NCBI RefSeq assembly: GCF_900155915.1
Contig: NZ_FTPO01000001.1
Span: 1 to 64,000, forward strand
Reading direction: 5' to 3'
DNA: 64,000 bases
Source: Microbacterium sp. RU33B
GTDB lineage: Bacteria; Actinomycetota; Actinomycetes; Actinomycetales; Microbacteriaceae
Position numbers and translations under genes: made by a program. The notes beneath the pieces were generated by a model. The model did not search any database. It was given only the letters and a program-made list of their open reading frames with translations, and was not told the origin of the DNA. This document shows, piece by piece, positions 51,332 to 58,890 of this stretch. Positions within the stretch are counted from its first letter, which is position 1. Every line of letters begins with the position of its first letter.

Positions 51332-52309
51332 TCAGGCGTCGCCGACGCGGACCACGAGTTTTCCGCGGACGTGGCCGCCCTCCAGCGCGGTCAACGCCTC
51401 GACGGCGTCGTCGAACGGGTACACGCGATCCACGACCGGGCAGAGCCTCCCGTCGGCGAGGAGCGCGGCGAGCAGATCCAGGTCGGCGGCGGCGACGCGC
51501 GCCATCACCATGCGCGCATCGGTGCGCTGGAGCTTCGCCGAGGCGAGGCGCCGCACCGCGACCGTCGCTGGGCCGAGCACCCGCCCGCGGCTGATCCCGC
51601 CGACGGTCGCGACACGTCCGCCCGGGGCCAGCATGCGCTTCAGCGTCGCGACGGATGCGGTCGCGACGGTGTCGACGACGACGTCGTAGGGTCCGGTGGG
51701 GCGCTCGTCGGCGGTGTAGTCGAAGACGGAGTCGGCGCCGAGTGCGCGCACCATAGCGGCGTTGCGACCCGAGCAGACCGCGTCGACCCGGCTCGCACCG
51801 AGCGCGCGGGCGAGCTGCACCGCGAGGTGCCCGACGCCCCCGGAGGCGCCCCAGACGAGGACCCGCGCCCCCTCGGTGAGCCCGCCCGCGTCGCGCAGCG
51901 CCTGCAGCGCGGTGAGGCCGGCCATCGGCGTGGCCGCACCGATCTCGAACGAGATCTCCTCGGGGAGCTTCGCGAGCGACGTGACGCGGGCCACGGCGAG
52001 CTCGGAGAGCGCACCGTTCCCGATGTCGCCGAACACGCGGTCACCCGGCGCGAAGTCGCGCACCTCTGATCCTGTGGCCTCGACGACGCCCGCGAAGTCG
52101 GCGCCCGCTGTGCGGCGCTCGCGCACCGTGAAGCCCTCCTGGAGCCGCATGAAGTAGGGCTCGCCGCGGTACATGTGCCAGTCGAACGGATTGAGGCCGG
52201 CGGCCACGACGCGAACGAGCACCCGGTCGGCGGGCAGTTCGGGGACCGGGATGTCGGACTGCTCGAGTCCCGAGGCATCCGTGTACCTGTCGTAGGTCAG
52301 CGCGCGCAC
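51332..52309 (-). CDS. NADP-dependent zinc-free quinone-oxidoreductase-like dehydrogenase
   Basis: A 325-residue medium-chain reductase: VRALTYDRYTDASGLEQSDIPVPELPADRVLVRVVAAGLNPFDWHMYRG and RRTAGADFAGVVEATGSEVRDFAPGDRVFGD in the GroES-like part, then ARVLVWGASGGVGHLAVQLARALGA in the nucleotide site. It has no zinc-binding Cys. AGGAG is 5 nt before the GTG at 52309. The gene is divergent from a TetR repressor whose paired palindromes overlie its promoter, so it is the probable target, maybe for detoxification of quinones or enones. Confidence 0.9.
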   Translation of the reverse strand: MRALTYDRYTDASGLEQSDIPVPELPADRVLVRVVAAGLNPFDWHMYRGEPYFMRLQEGFTVRERRTAGADFAGVVEATGSEVRDFAPGDRVFGDIGNGALSELAVARVTSLAKLPEEISFEIGAATPMAGLTALQALRDAGGLTEGARVLVWGASGGVGHLAVQLARALGASRVDAVCSGRNAAMVRALGADSVFDYTADERPTGPYDVVVDTVATASVATLKRMLAPGGRVATVGGISRGRVLGPATVAVRRLASAKLQRTDARMVMARVAAADLDLLAALLADGRLCPVVDRVYPFDDAVEALTALEGGHVRGKLVVRVGDA

Positions 52310-52330
52310 CGTGTCTCCTGACGGTCTTTG

Positions 52331-52384
52331 CTTACGGTGTAAGTTTCTTTTGAGGACAGTATGCTTACGCCGTAAGTTTGTCAA
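52331..52384 (-). promoter_or_regulatory. Promoter with two TetR palindromes
   Basis: On the minus strand TTGACA (52384-52379) and TACTGT (52361-52356) with a 17-bp spacer form a near-consensus promoter for the dehydrogenase. The perfect palindrome CTTACGCCGTAAG (52364-52376) fills the spacer; a second copy CTTACGGTGTAAG (52331-52343, one mismatch) lies 33 bp away. On the plus strand TTGAGG and TAAGTT also have a 17-bp spacer and could serve the TetR gene. Confidence 0.8.
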
Positions 52385-52393
52385 GGAGGCCGC

Positions 52394-53008
52394 ATGGCAC
52401 GGGTGGGGCTCACGCGGGAGACCGTCCTGACGACCGCCCTCGCGCTCGCGGATGCCGAAGGTCTCGACGCCGTGTCGATGCGGCGTCTCGCCGGAGAGCT
52501 CGGCGTCGAGGCCATGTCGCTGTACAACCACGTCGCGGGCAAGCGCGATCTGCACGCCGGTCTCATCGACCTCGTCTGGAGCGACGTCGACCTCGCGCTC
52601 GACGAGCCCGACTGGCGTGCCGGCCTGCACCGCCTGTGCGGATCGGCCCACCGCGCGTTGCTGCGGCATCCCTGGTTCTTCCGCCTGCCGCTCGCCGAGG
52701 GCGGGGCTTCGCGACTCGCCGTGGCCGACGCGACCCTCGCCCACCTCGATCACGGCGGGGTCGCGCCCGAGACGGCGTTCCACGCCCTGCACGTGCTCGA
52801 CGGACATGTCTACGGATACACCTGGCAGGCGCTGGAGTTCTCGACACCGGATGCCGCCGCGCCCTCCCCTGACGAAGTGCGTGCGCTGGTCGCGCCCTAT
52901 GCCCACCTCGCGACGCACGCGCGCCAGCACCTCGAGCACGCCCCGTCGGGAGACGGGTTCGTCCTCGGCCTCGACATGCTGCTCGACGGGCTCGCGGCCC
53001 GGCGCTGA
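52394..53008 (+). CDS. TetR-family repressor
   Basis: A 204-residue regulator: helix-turn-helix at residues 6-50 (TRETVLTTALALADAEGLDAVSMRRLAGELGVEAMSLYNHVAGKRDL) and a C-terminal domain of the TetR_C type with several His (HGGVAPETAFHALHVLDGHVYGYTWQALEF). CAAGGAGG lies 5 nt upstream of the ATG. The two palindromes in the intergenic region and the divergent dehydrogenase mark it as a local repressor responding to a small, possibly electrophilic, compound (inference). Confidence 0.9.
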   Translation: MARVGLTRETVLTTALALADAEGLDAVSMRRLAGELGVEAMSLYNHVAGKRDLHAGLIDLVWSDVDLALDEPDWRAGLHRLCGSAHRALLRHPWFFRLPLAEGGASRLAVADATLAHLDHGGVAPETAFHALHVLDGHVYGYTWQALEFSTPDAAAPSPDEVRALVAPYAHLATHARQHLEHAPSGDGFVLGLDMLLDGLAARR

Positions 53009-53021
53009 CGCCCGAGCGAGG

Positions 53022-54749
53022 TCAGTCGATCTCGCCGCCGGCGACCGTCTCGGCGAGCGCGTGCACGCGGGGGAGGTGGTGGGCGGCGTAGAAGTCCGCC
53101 GCGGTCAGGCGTGCGGCATCCGCCGCCGACGGCTCGGCGTGCGCCGCGACCGCGACGACGGCGAGGGCGTGCATCCAGCCGCCGGCGAGCGTGCCGAGCA
53201 GCAGGAGATACGGAACGCTCACGGCGTAGGCGTCGCGCTGGGATTCTGCGAACGCGAGGAGATCTGCCGTGGCGCGACGGGATGCCTCGACGGCCCGCCC
53301 GAGCCGGTCGGCCGCGCGCTCGGCCGCTGGCGTTCCGAGGGCGCGGAGGGCGGCGATCGTCTCGTCGATCCTCGCGAACAGCTCGCCGACGACGGCGCCC
53401 TGGTCGCGGAGCACCTTGCGACCCACGAGGTCGTTCGACTGGATGGCCGTCGTCCCCTCGTAGATCGTCGTGATGCGCACGTCGCGGTAGTGCTGGGCGA
53501 TGCCGGTCTCCTCGATGAAGCCCATGCCGCCGTAGACCTGGATGGCCTCGCTGGTGACGATGATCGCGTCTTCCGTCGTCCACCCCTTGAGGATCGGCAC
53601 GAAGAACTCCGCGAGCTTCGCCTCGGCCGGGTCGTTCTCGGCGCGGTCGAGCAGATCGCCCACGTACACCCCGAGGGCGCGCATCGCGAAGATCTTGCTC
53701 GACATCGACAGCAGCAGACGCCGCACGTCGGGGTGCTCGGCGATCGGCGCGCCCGTGGGGCGATCGAGCACTCGGCCCTGCAGCCGCTGCTGCGCGTACG
53801 CGGCCGCATCCTGGTACGCACGGTCGGCGATGCCCGTCGCCTGGAACCCCATGCCGGCGCGGGCCGCGTTCATCATGACGAACATGCCCGCCAGGCCCCC
53901 GCCGACCTCGCCGACGAGGTAGCCCGTCGCATCCTCGTACGCGAGCACGCACGTCGGGCTGCCGTGGATGCCGAGCTTGTGCTCGACGGCGACCGTCGTG
54001 ATCGCGTTGCGCTCGCCGAGCGTGCCGTCGTCGTTCACGAGGAACTTCGGCGCCACGAACAGCGACAGACCGCGCGCGCCCTCGGGCGCGTCGGGCGTGC
54101 GGGCCAGCACGAGGTGCACGATGTTGTCGGCGATGTCGTGGTCGCCCCACGTGATGAAGATCTTCTGGCCGCGGATGCCCCAGCTGCCGTCGTCGCGCGG
54201 CGTGGCGATCGAGCGGATCGCTCCGAGGTCGGTGCCCGCCTGCGGCTCGGTGAGGTTCATCGTGCCGGTCCACTCGCCCGAGACGAGCTTCGTGAGGAAG
54301 GTCTCGCGGAGGGCGTCGGATGCTGCCGCATCCAGCGCGTGGATCTGCCCCGCGGTCAGCAGCCAGCACAGCGCGAACGCCGCATTCGAGGCGTTCCACA
54401 TCTCGCTGAGCCCGGCCCGGACAGCGCCGGGCAGGCCGTCGCCGCCCGCGGAGACGGGGGCGTCGGCGGTGATCCAGCCGGCATCGACGAACGCGCGATA
54501 GGCCTCGGCGAAGCCCGCGGGCAGGTGCACCTGTCCATCCTCGAGGCGCGCGCCGACGCGATCTCCGGCCGTCTGGAGCGGCGCCAGGACGGATGCGGCG
54601 AACTCGCCCGCCGCCGTGAGGATCTCCTCCGCGTCGTCGGCGGAGAGCTCGCCGCCGGTGGCGCGGGCCACGAGGTCGAGACCGAACTCCTCACGAAGCA
54701 GGAACGCGTAGTCATCGATCGGCGGGATGTAGCGTGATGCCTCGGCCAT
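53022..54749 (-). CDS. Acyl-CoA dehydrogenase with C-terminal extension
   Basis: A 575-residue FAD enzyme of the large acyl-CoA dehydrogenase class: an N-terminal extension with YIPPIDDYAFLLREEFGLD, TGTMNLTEPQAGTDLGAIRSIA (substrate/FAD binding), IRGQKIFITWGDHD and the catalytic Glu431 in TIYEGTTAIQSNDLVGRKV, then a C-terminal domain of about 110 residues as in Mycobacterium FadE5-like proteins. It oxidises acyl-CoA to enoyl-CoA in beta-oxidation. It is a single gene converging on the TetR gene. Confidence 0.93.
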   Translation of the reverse strand: MAEASRYIPPIDDYAFLLREEFGLDLVARATGGELSADDAEEILTAAGEFAASVLAPLQTAGDRVGARLEDGQVHLPAGFAEAYRAFVDAGWITADAPVSAGGDGLPGAVRAGLSEMWNASNAAFALCWLLTAGQIHALDAAASDALRETFLTKLVSGEWTGTMNLTEPQAGTDLGAIRSIATPRDDGSWGIRGQKIFITWGDHDIADNIVHLVLARTPDAPEGARGLSLFVAPKFLVNDDGTLGERNAITTVAVEHKLGIHGSPTCVLAYEDATGYLVGEVGGGLAGMFVMMNAARAGMGFQATGIADRAYQDAAAYAQQRLQGRVLDRPTGAPIAEHPDVRRLLLSMSSKIFAMRALGVYVGDLLDRAENDPAEAKLAEFFVPILKGWTTEDAIIVTSEAIQVYGGMGFIEETGIAQHYRDVRITTIYEGTTAIQSNDLVGRKVLRDQGAVVGELFARIDETIAALRALGTPAAERAADRLGRAVEASRRATADLLAFAESQRDAYAVSVPYLLLLGTLAGGWMHALAVVAVAAHAEPSAADAARLTAADFYAAHHLPRVHALAETVAGGEID

Positions 54750-54847
54750 GGGGTCTCCTCGAAGCGGGGGTGATACCGAGGCTCAGTGTAATTGGCACTC
54801 AGTACCGGGTGGAAGCCCCGGCGAGGCATCGCGGGTAGAGTCGTGCC

Positions 54848-54982
54848 ATGCCTGAGTTCGAAGACCCGGAGAAGAAGCGCGGCGTCACGCCCACGCGCAT
54901 CGGCATCTGGGTGGTCGTGTCGGCCGTCGGCATCTACATGGTGGCGTCCGGGCTCATCGGCGCACTGACGTCCGGCGGCTGA
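54848..54982 (+). CDS. Small single-helix membrane protein
   Basis: A 44-residue protein MPEFEDPEKKRGVTPTRIGI followed by a hydrophobic helix (WVVVSAVGIYMVASGLIGAL) and a short tail. It is too short for usual gene callers but is supported by TAGAGT exactly six bases before the ATG, a leaderless promoter, and by the protein-like layout (charged start, one helix). Its last 49 nt overlap the end of the next gene on the opposite strand. The function is unknown. Confidence 0.6.
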   Translation: MPEFEDPEKKRGVTPTRIGIWVVVSAVGIYMVASGLIGALTSGG

Positions 54983-55500
54983 CGACGAGGCGCCTTCGGC
55001 GCGGTGTCGGACAGGCCCAGCAGGAAGCGCGTGATCTCGAGCGCGGTGCCCTCGACGAGCGGCCCGCGGCCGAACTCCCACTCCGCGTCGCTCGCTCTCA
55101 CCGTGCTGCCCGAGAGGGCTGCGCGACGATCGAACGACGTCGTGACCGAGGCGTGCAGCGACACCCGCCCGAGAACGGCCGGAGCGATCGCTGCATCCGC
55201 GCCCACCGTGTCGGCGAGGCGCAGGAGTGCGCGCGCGGCGTCGACGAGCTGGCGTCCGCGGCGACGCTTGCCGGCGCGCACGGCGTCCGCGAGCGTGTGC
55301 AGATCCCCGGCGGAGGCGAGGGTGCCCAGCCCGGCGTCGCTCGCGAAGCGCTGGGCGAGCCCGTCGGCGTCCGACTGCCCGTCCACGACGGCCGCCGCCC
55401 GCTCGACGAGCCGGGCGATCGTCGCGCGCTCGTCGGTGGTCACGCCCGATTCGTCGTCGCGGGGACGATTGCTGAGCGGCAGGTGGCGGGAGAGGTCCAT
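54934..55500 (-). CDS. Uncharacterised cytoplasmic protein
   Basis: A 188-residue protein without recognisable family. The N-terminal half is a helical bundle (TTDERATIARLVERAAAVVDGQSDADGLAQRFASDAGLGTL, LHTLADAVRAGKRRRGRQLVDAARALLRLAD); the C-terminal half contains strands and ends EWEFGRGPLVEGTALEITRFLLGLSD, which recalls the C-terminal part of maleylpyruvate-isomerase-like (TIGR03083/03085) proteins but is not enough to name it. ATG 55500 is preceded by TAGACT and seven bases. The 3' end overlaps the small membrane protein gene. Confidence 0.6.
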   Translation of the reverse strand: MDLSRHLPLSNRPRDDESGVTTDERATIARLVERAAAVVDGQSDADGLAQRFASDAGLGTLASAGDLHTLADAVRAGKRRRGRQLVDAARALLRLADTVGADAAIAPAVLGRVSLHASVTTSFDRRAALSGSTVRASDAEWEFGRGPLVEGTALEITRFLLGLSDTAPKAPRRQPPDVSAPMSPDATM

Positions 55501-55578
55501 CGGCGCCAGTCTACGGATGTGACAGCGTGTGACAGAGGGGCAGACTCGATCCCCTCGATGACCGAAGATCCCGCTTGG

Positions 55579-55659
55579 GATGTGACTGTCACATCTGCGG
55601 GCTGACGAAGACATGCATCCGGGTGCATAATGGAGCAAACGAGATGTGACCGTGCACAT
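55579..55659 (+). promoter_or_regulatory. LacI operators upstream of the pentose-locus repressor gene
   Basis: GATGTGACTGTCACATC (55579-55595) is a perfect 17-bp palindrome. ATGTGACCGTGCACAT (55644-55659) is a second, imperfect site 27 bp before the ATG. A half-site pair TGTGAC occurs near 55518-55535. The same type of sequence lies before araD (56773-56788), so all are probably bound by the LacI protein encoded at 55686. Confidence 0.7.
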
Positions 55660-55685
55660 GCTCGACCGGCCAGAAGTGAAGTCCG

Positions 55686-56702
55686 ATGAGCGAAGAAGCC
55701 GTCACCCGGCGTCCGAGTATCCGCGACGTCGCACGACTGGCCGACGTGTCGCACCAGACCGTCTCGCGCGTGCTCAACGACCATCCGAGCATCCGTCCCG
55801 AGACCCGTGAGCGCGTGCTCCGGGTCATGGAGGAGCTGCAGTACCGGCCCAACCGGGCAGCCCGCGCTCTCGTCACCAGTCGCTCGCAGACGATCGGCAT
55901 CCTCGCCGCGTCGAGCTCGATGTACGGGCCGGCCTCGAGCATCGCCGCCATCGAGGCGGCCGCCCGTGCGCGCGGCTACTGGGTGACGACGGCCAACATC
56001 GATCCCGCCGATCCGGAGTCCATCCCGCTCGGTCTCGCGCACCTCATGGCGCAGTCGATCGAGGGCCTCGTGGTGATCGCGCCGCAGGTGCGCGTCATCC
56101 GCGCGCTCGTGCGCCAGTCGCTCGACGTGCCCTACGTGACGCTGCAGTCCACCGACCTCGACCCCGACCACACCCTCACCGTCGACCAGATCGCCGGCGC
56201 CCGCATGGCCACGAAACACCTGATCAGCCTGGGACACCGGCAGATCTACCACCTCGCAGGACCGCAGGACTGGATCGAGGCCGAAGCGCGCATGCGCGGA
56301 TTCCTCACCGAGATGAGCGCGTCCGACATCCCCACCACGGCACCCGTCCTCGGGGACTGGACGGCCGAGTTCGGGTACTACGCCGGGCGCGAGCTGCTCA
56401 CCGTACGGGACTTCACCGCGATCTTCTGCTCCAACGACCAGATGGCTCTCGGCTTCATCCACGCCGCCCACGCGGCGGGGCTCGACGTGCCGGGCGACAT
56501 CAGCATCGTGGGCTTCGACGACATCCCCGAGGCTGCCCACTACTGGCCGCCCCTGACCAGCGTCCGACAGGATTTCACCGAGCTCGGACGCCGCTGCGTC
56601 GACCTGCTCCTGGGGCCGGCGGCGGGAGAGTCCGCGTCGCTCGCGTCGATCGCTCCCGAGCTGATCGTGCGGGCGTCGACAGGACCCGCGCGCTGGCGCT
56701 GA
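55686..56702 (+). CDS. LacI-family repressor of the pentose locus
   Basis: A 338-residue regulator: helix-turn-helix RRPSIRDVARLADVSHQTVSRVLNDHPSIRPETRERV (residues 8-44), hinge LQYRPNRAARALVTSRS, and a sugar-sensing domain ending near 335 (FCSNDQMALGFIHAAHAAGLDVPGDISIVGFDDIPEAAHYWPPLTSVRQDF). TVSRVLNDHPS is the LacI-consensus recognition helix. It heads a locus of AraD and a monosaccharide importer, so an aldopentose such as L-arabinose is the expected inducer. Confidence 0.92.
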   Translation: MSEEAVTRRPSIRDVARLADVSHQTVSRVLNDHPSIRPETRERVLRVMEELQYRPNRAARALVTSRSQTIGILAASSSMYGPASSIAAIEAAARARGYWVTTANIDPADPESIPLGLAHLMAQSIEGLVVIAPQVRVIRALVRQSLDVPYVTLQSTDLDPDHTLTVDQIAGARMATKHLISLGHRQIYHLAGPQDWIEAEARMRGFLTEMSASDIPTTAPVLGDWTAEFGYYAGRELLTVRDFTAIFCSNDQMALGFIHAAHAAGLDVPGDISIVGFDDIPEAAHYWPPLTSVRQDFTELGRRCVDLLLGPAAGESASLASIAPELIVRASTGPARWR

Positions 56703-56736
56703 TCTCGACGCGTTATCACTCCGTGACCCTTTGGAG

Positions 56737-56788
56737 TTGACAGCGGAGTCGGTCCCGCGCGTATCATCATCGATGTGAACGGTCACAT
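56737..56788 (+). promoter_or_regulatory. Promoter and operator of the araD-importer operon
   Basis: TTGACA (56737-56742) and TATCAT (56762-56767), spacer 19 bp, are followed by ATGTGAACGGTCACAT (56773-56788), with 6-bp perfect arms, at the expected transcription start. It closely matches the operators before the LacI gene. Confidence 0.72.
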
Positions 56789-56844
56789 GACCGGACATGG
56801 ATGACCGGACGTCATCCGGATCACCGGACGAGGGAGTCGCGGAC

Positions 56845-57585
56845 GTGGTACCTGGCAAGGATGCGGATCAGCGCGAGCAGTACGTGAGCGGGGTCAAGAC
56901 CGAGGTCTCGATCGCTCGCGTGCGGGAAGAAGTCGCCGCTCTGCACTCCGAACTGGTGCGCTACGGCCTCATCGTGTGGACGGGCGGGAACGTCTCGGGC
57001 CGTGTGCCCGGTGCGGATCTGTTCGTGATCAAGCCGTCGGGCGTCTCCTACGACGACCTCGCACCGGAGAACATGATCCTGTGCGACCTCGACGGCAACG
57101 TCGTGCCGGGCACGCCCGGCAGCGACCGCTCCCCGTCGAGCGACACGGCGGCGCACGCCTACGTGTACCGCCACATGCCCGAGGTGGGCGGTGTCGTGCA
57201 CACGCACTCCGACTACGCCGTGGCGTGGGCCGCTCGCGGCGAGGAGATCCCGTGCGTCATCACGGCGATGGCCGATGAGTTCGGCGGGCCGATCCCGGTC
57301 GGTCCGTTCGCGATCATCGGCGACGACTCGATCGGCCGCGGCATCGTGGAGACCCTCACGGGTCACCGCAGCCGCGCGGTCCTCATGCAGAACCACGGTC
57401 CCTTCACGATCGGACGCGATGCGAAGGATGCCGTGAAGGCCGCCGTGATGCTCGAAGACGTCGCCCGCACGGTGCACATCGCCCGTCAGGGCGGGGAGCT
57501 GATCCCGATCCCTCAGGAGGCGATCGACTCGCTCTACAACCGGTACCAGAACGTCTACGGACAGACCACCGACGCCCGGCGCTGA
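56845..57585 (+). CDS. araD: L-ribulose-5-phosphate 4-epimerase (class II aldolase fold)
   Basis: A protein of about 246 residues of the AraD/fuculose-aldolase family, similar along its length to E. coli AraD (231 residues): WTGGNVSGR, FVIKPSGVSYDDLAPENM, SPSSDTAAHAYVYRHMPEVGGVVHTHSDYAVAWA and the C-terminal YNRYQNVYGQ. The zinc ligands are the two His in VVHTHSD and the His in MQNHGPF, with Asp in SSDT. It converts L-ribulose 5-phosphate to D-xylulose 5-phosphate, the last arabinose-specific step. The start is uncertain: GTG 56845 has GAGGGAG upstream, GTG 56884 gives a length nearer to E. coli AraD, and an ATG at 56797 lacks a ribosome site. The araA and araB genes are not in the window. 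Confidence 0.9.
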   Translation: MVPGKDADQREQYVSGVKTEVSIARVREEVAALHSELVRYGLIVWTGGNVSGRVPGADLFVIKPSGVSYDDLAPENMILCDLDGNVVPGTPGSDRSPSSDTAAHAYVYRHMPEVGGVVHTHSDYAVAWAARGEEIPCVITAMADEFGGPIPVGPFAIIGDDSIGRGIVETLTGHRSRAVLMQNHGPFTIGRDAKDAVKAAVMLEDVARTVHIARQGGELIPIPQEAIDSLYNRYQNVYGQTTDARR

Positions 57586-57654
57586 CGCGCCGGAGCGCGG
57601 TCACAACTGAATATCGACAACCAAGACAGAGATGTCCACTGGAGAGGAAACACA

Positions 57655-58785
57655 GTGAAGTTCAAGAAGACAATGCTCGCGGCCGTGGCCGCGGGAGCAC
57701 TCCTGCTCAGCGCATGCTCGGGCGGTGGCGGCGGTGCCAGCACCGGCGGCGGCGAGGGCGGCGGCGACGGCGGCCTGATCGGCGTCGCGATGCCGACCAA
57801 GAGCTCGGAGCGCTGGATCCAGGACGGCAACGCCGTCAAGGCGGCCCTCGAAGAGGCCGGCTACCAGGTCGACCTGCAGTACGCAGAGGACGACATCCCC
57901 ACCCAGGTCTCGCAGATCGAGAACATGATCACGAAGGGCGCCGAGGCGCTCATCGTCGCCTCGATCGACGGAACGACGCTCACGGAGGTCCTCCAGACCG
58001 CCGCGGACAGCGAGATCCCCGTCATCGCCTACGACCGTCTGCTCATGGACACGGAGAACGTCGACTACTACGCGACGTTCGACAACGAGCTCGTCGGCAA
58101 CCAGCAGGCCTGGACGCTCCTGAACGGCCTCGGCCTGACGGAGCTCGACGGCACCCCGATCGACGGTGCCCCGGAGGGACCGTTCAACATCGAGCTGTTC
58201 GCCGGTTCGCTCGACGACAACAACGCGTTCTTCTTCTTCAACGGTGCGATGGACGTCCTCAACCCGTACATCGAAGACGGCACGCTGGTCGTGAAGTCGG
58301 GTCAGACCGACATCGAGCAGGCCGCCACGCTCCGCTGGGACGGTGAAGAGGCTCAGAGCCGCCTCGAGAACATCATCACGGCGAACTACTCGGACGGCAC
58401 GAAGATCAACGCGGTCCTCTCGCCCTACGACGGCATCTCGCGCGGCATCATCGGCGCCCTCACCGACGCCGGCTACTCCGTCGGCGACGAGTGGCCGATC
58501 ATCTCGGGCCAGGACGCCGAGGTCGACTCGGTCAAGGCGATCCTCTCGGGCGAGCAGTTCGCCACGATCTTCAAGGACACGCGTGAGCTGGCCAAGGTCG
58601 CGGCGGGCATGGCGATCGCCGCGCTGAACGGCGACACCGTCGAGGTCAACGACGAGGAGACCTACGACAACAACGTCAAGACCGTCCCGTCGTACCTGCT
58701 CGCTCCCGTGCAGGTCGTGAAGGACAACGTCGAGTCGGCCCTGGTCGACACCGGCTACTGGACGAAGGCGGACCTGGGCCTGTGA
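57655..58785 (+). CDS. chvE: Multiple-monosaccharide-binding lipoprotein (ChvE/MmsP type)
   Basis: A 376-residue lipoprotein (LSAC, Cys21) followed by a very glycine-rich linker (residues 22-40). The mature domain is the ChvE-like periplasmic binding protein: IGVAMPTKSSERWIQDGNAVKAALEEAGYQVDLQYAEDD, QIENMITKGAEALIVASIDG, VIAYDRLLMDTENVDYYATFDNELVG and FNIELFAGSLDDNNAFFFFNGAMDVL. ChvE-type proteins bind arabinose, xylose, galactose and similar sugars. The GTG at 57655 has GGAGAGGA upstream. With the next two genes it forms a complete CUT2 importer. Confidence 0.92.
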   Translation: MKFKKTMLAAVAAGALLLSACSGGGGGASTGGGEGGGDGGLIGVAMPTKSSERWIQDGNAVKAALEEAGYQVDLQYAEDDIPTQVSQIENMITKGAEALIVASIDGTTLTEVLQTAADSEIPVIAYDRLLMDTENVDYYATFDNELVGNQQAWTLLNGLGLTELDGTPIDGAPEGPFNIELFAGSLDDNNAFFFFNGAMDVLNPYIEDGTLVVKSGQTDIEQAATLRWDGEEAQSRLENIITANYSDGTKINAVLSPYDGISRGIIGALTDAGYSVGDEWPIISGQDAEVDSVKAILSGEQFATIFKDTRELAKVAAGMAIAALNGDTVEVNDEETYDNNVKTVPSYLLAPVQVVKDNVESALVDTGYWTKADLGL

Positions 58786-58811
58786 GCCCGACCGCTCGAT
58801 CCTGAGCACTG

Positions 58812-58845
58812 AGGTGGCGGCGGGAGAATCCTCCCGCCGCCACCT
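58812..58845 (+). terminator. Strong hairpin (attenuator) inside the importer operon
   Basis: AGGTGGCGGCGGGAG (58812-58826) pairs with CTCCCGCCGCCACCT (58831-58845), a perfect 15-bp stem with a 4-nt loop, followed by TCCCCTCC. It lies between the binding-protein and ATPase genes with no new promoter visible, so it probably lowers expression of the membrane components relative to the binding protein. Confidence 0.75.
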
Positions 58846-58890
58846 TCCCCTCCACTACGCTCCCTAGCAACAACGAGGAAGTTGGACAGC

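Noticed and set aside
52452..54737. A 761-codon plus-strand frame across the acyl-CoA dehydrogenase
   Set aside because: It is the complement of a complete acyl-CoA dehydrogenase and contains only low-complexity Arg/Ala/Gly sequence.
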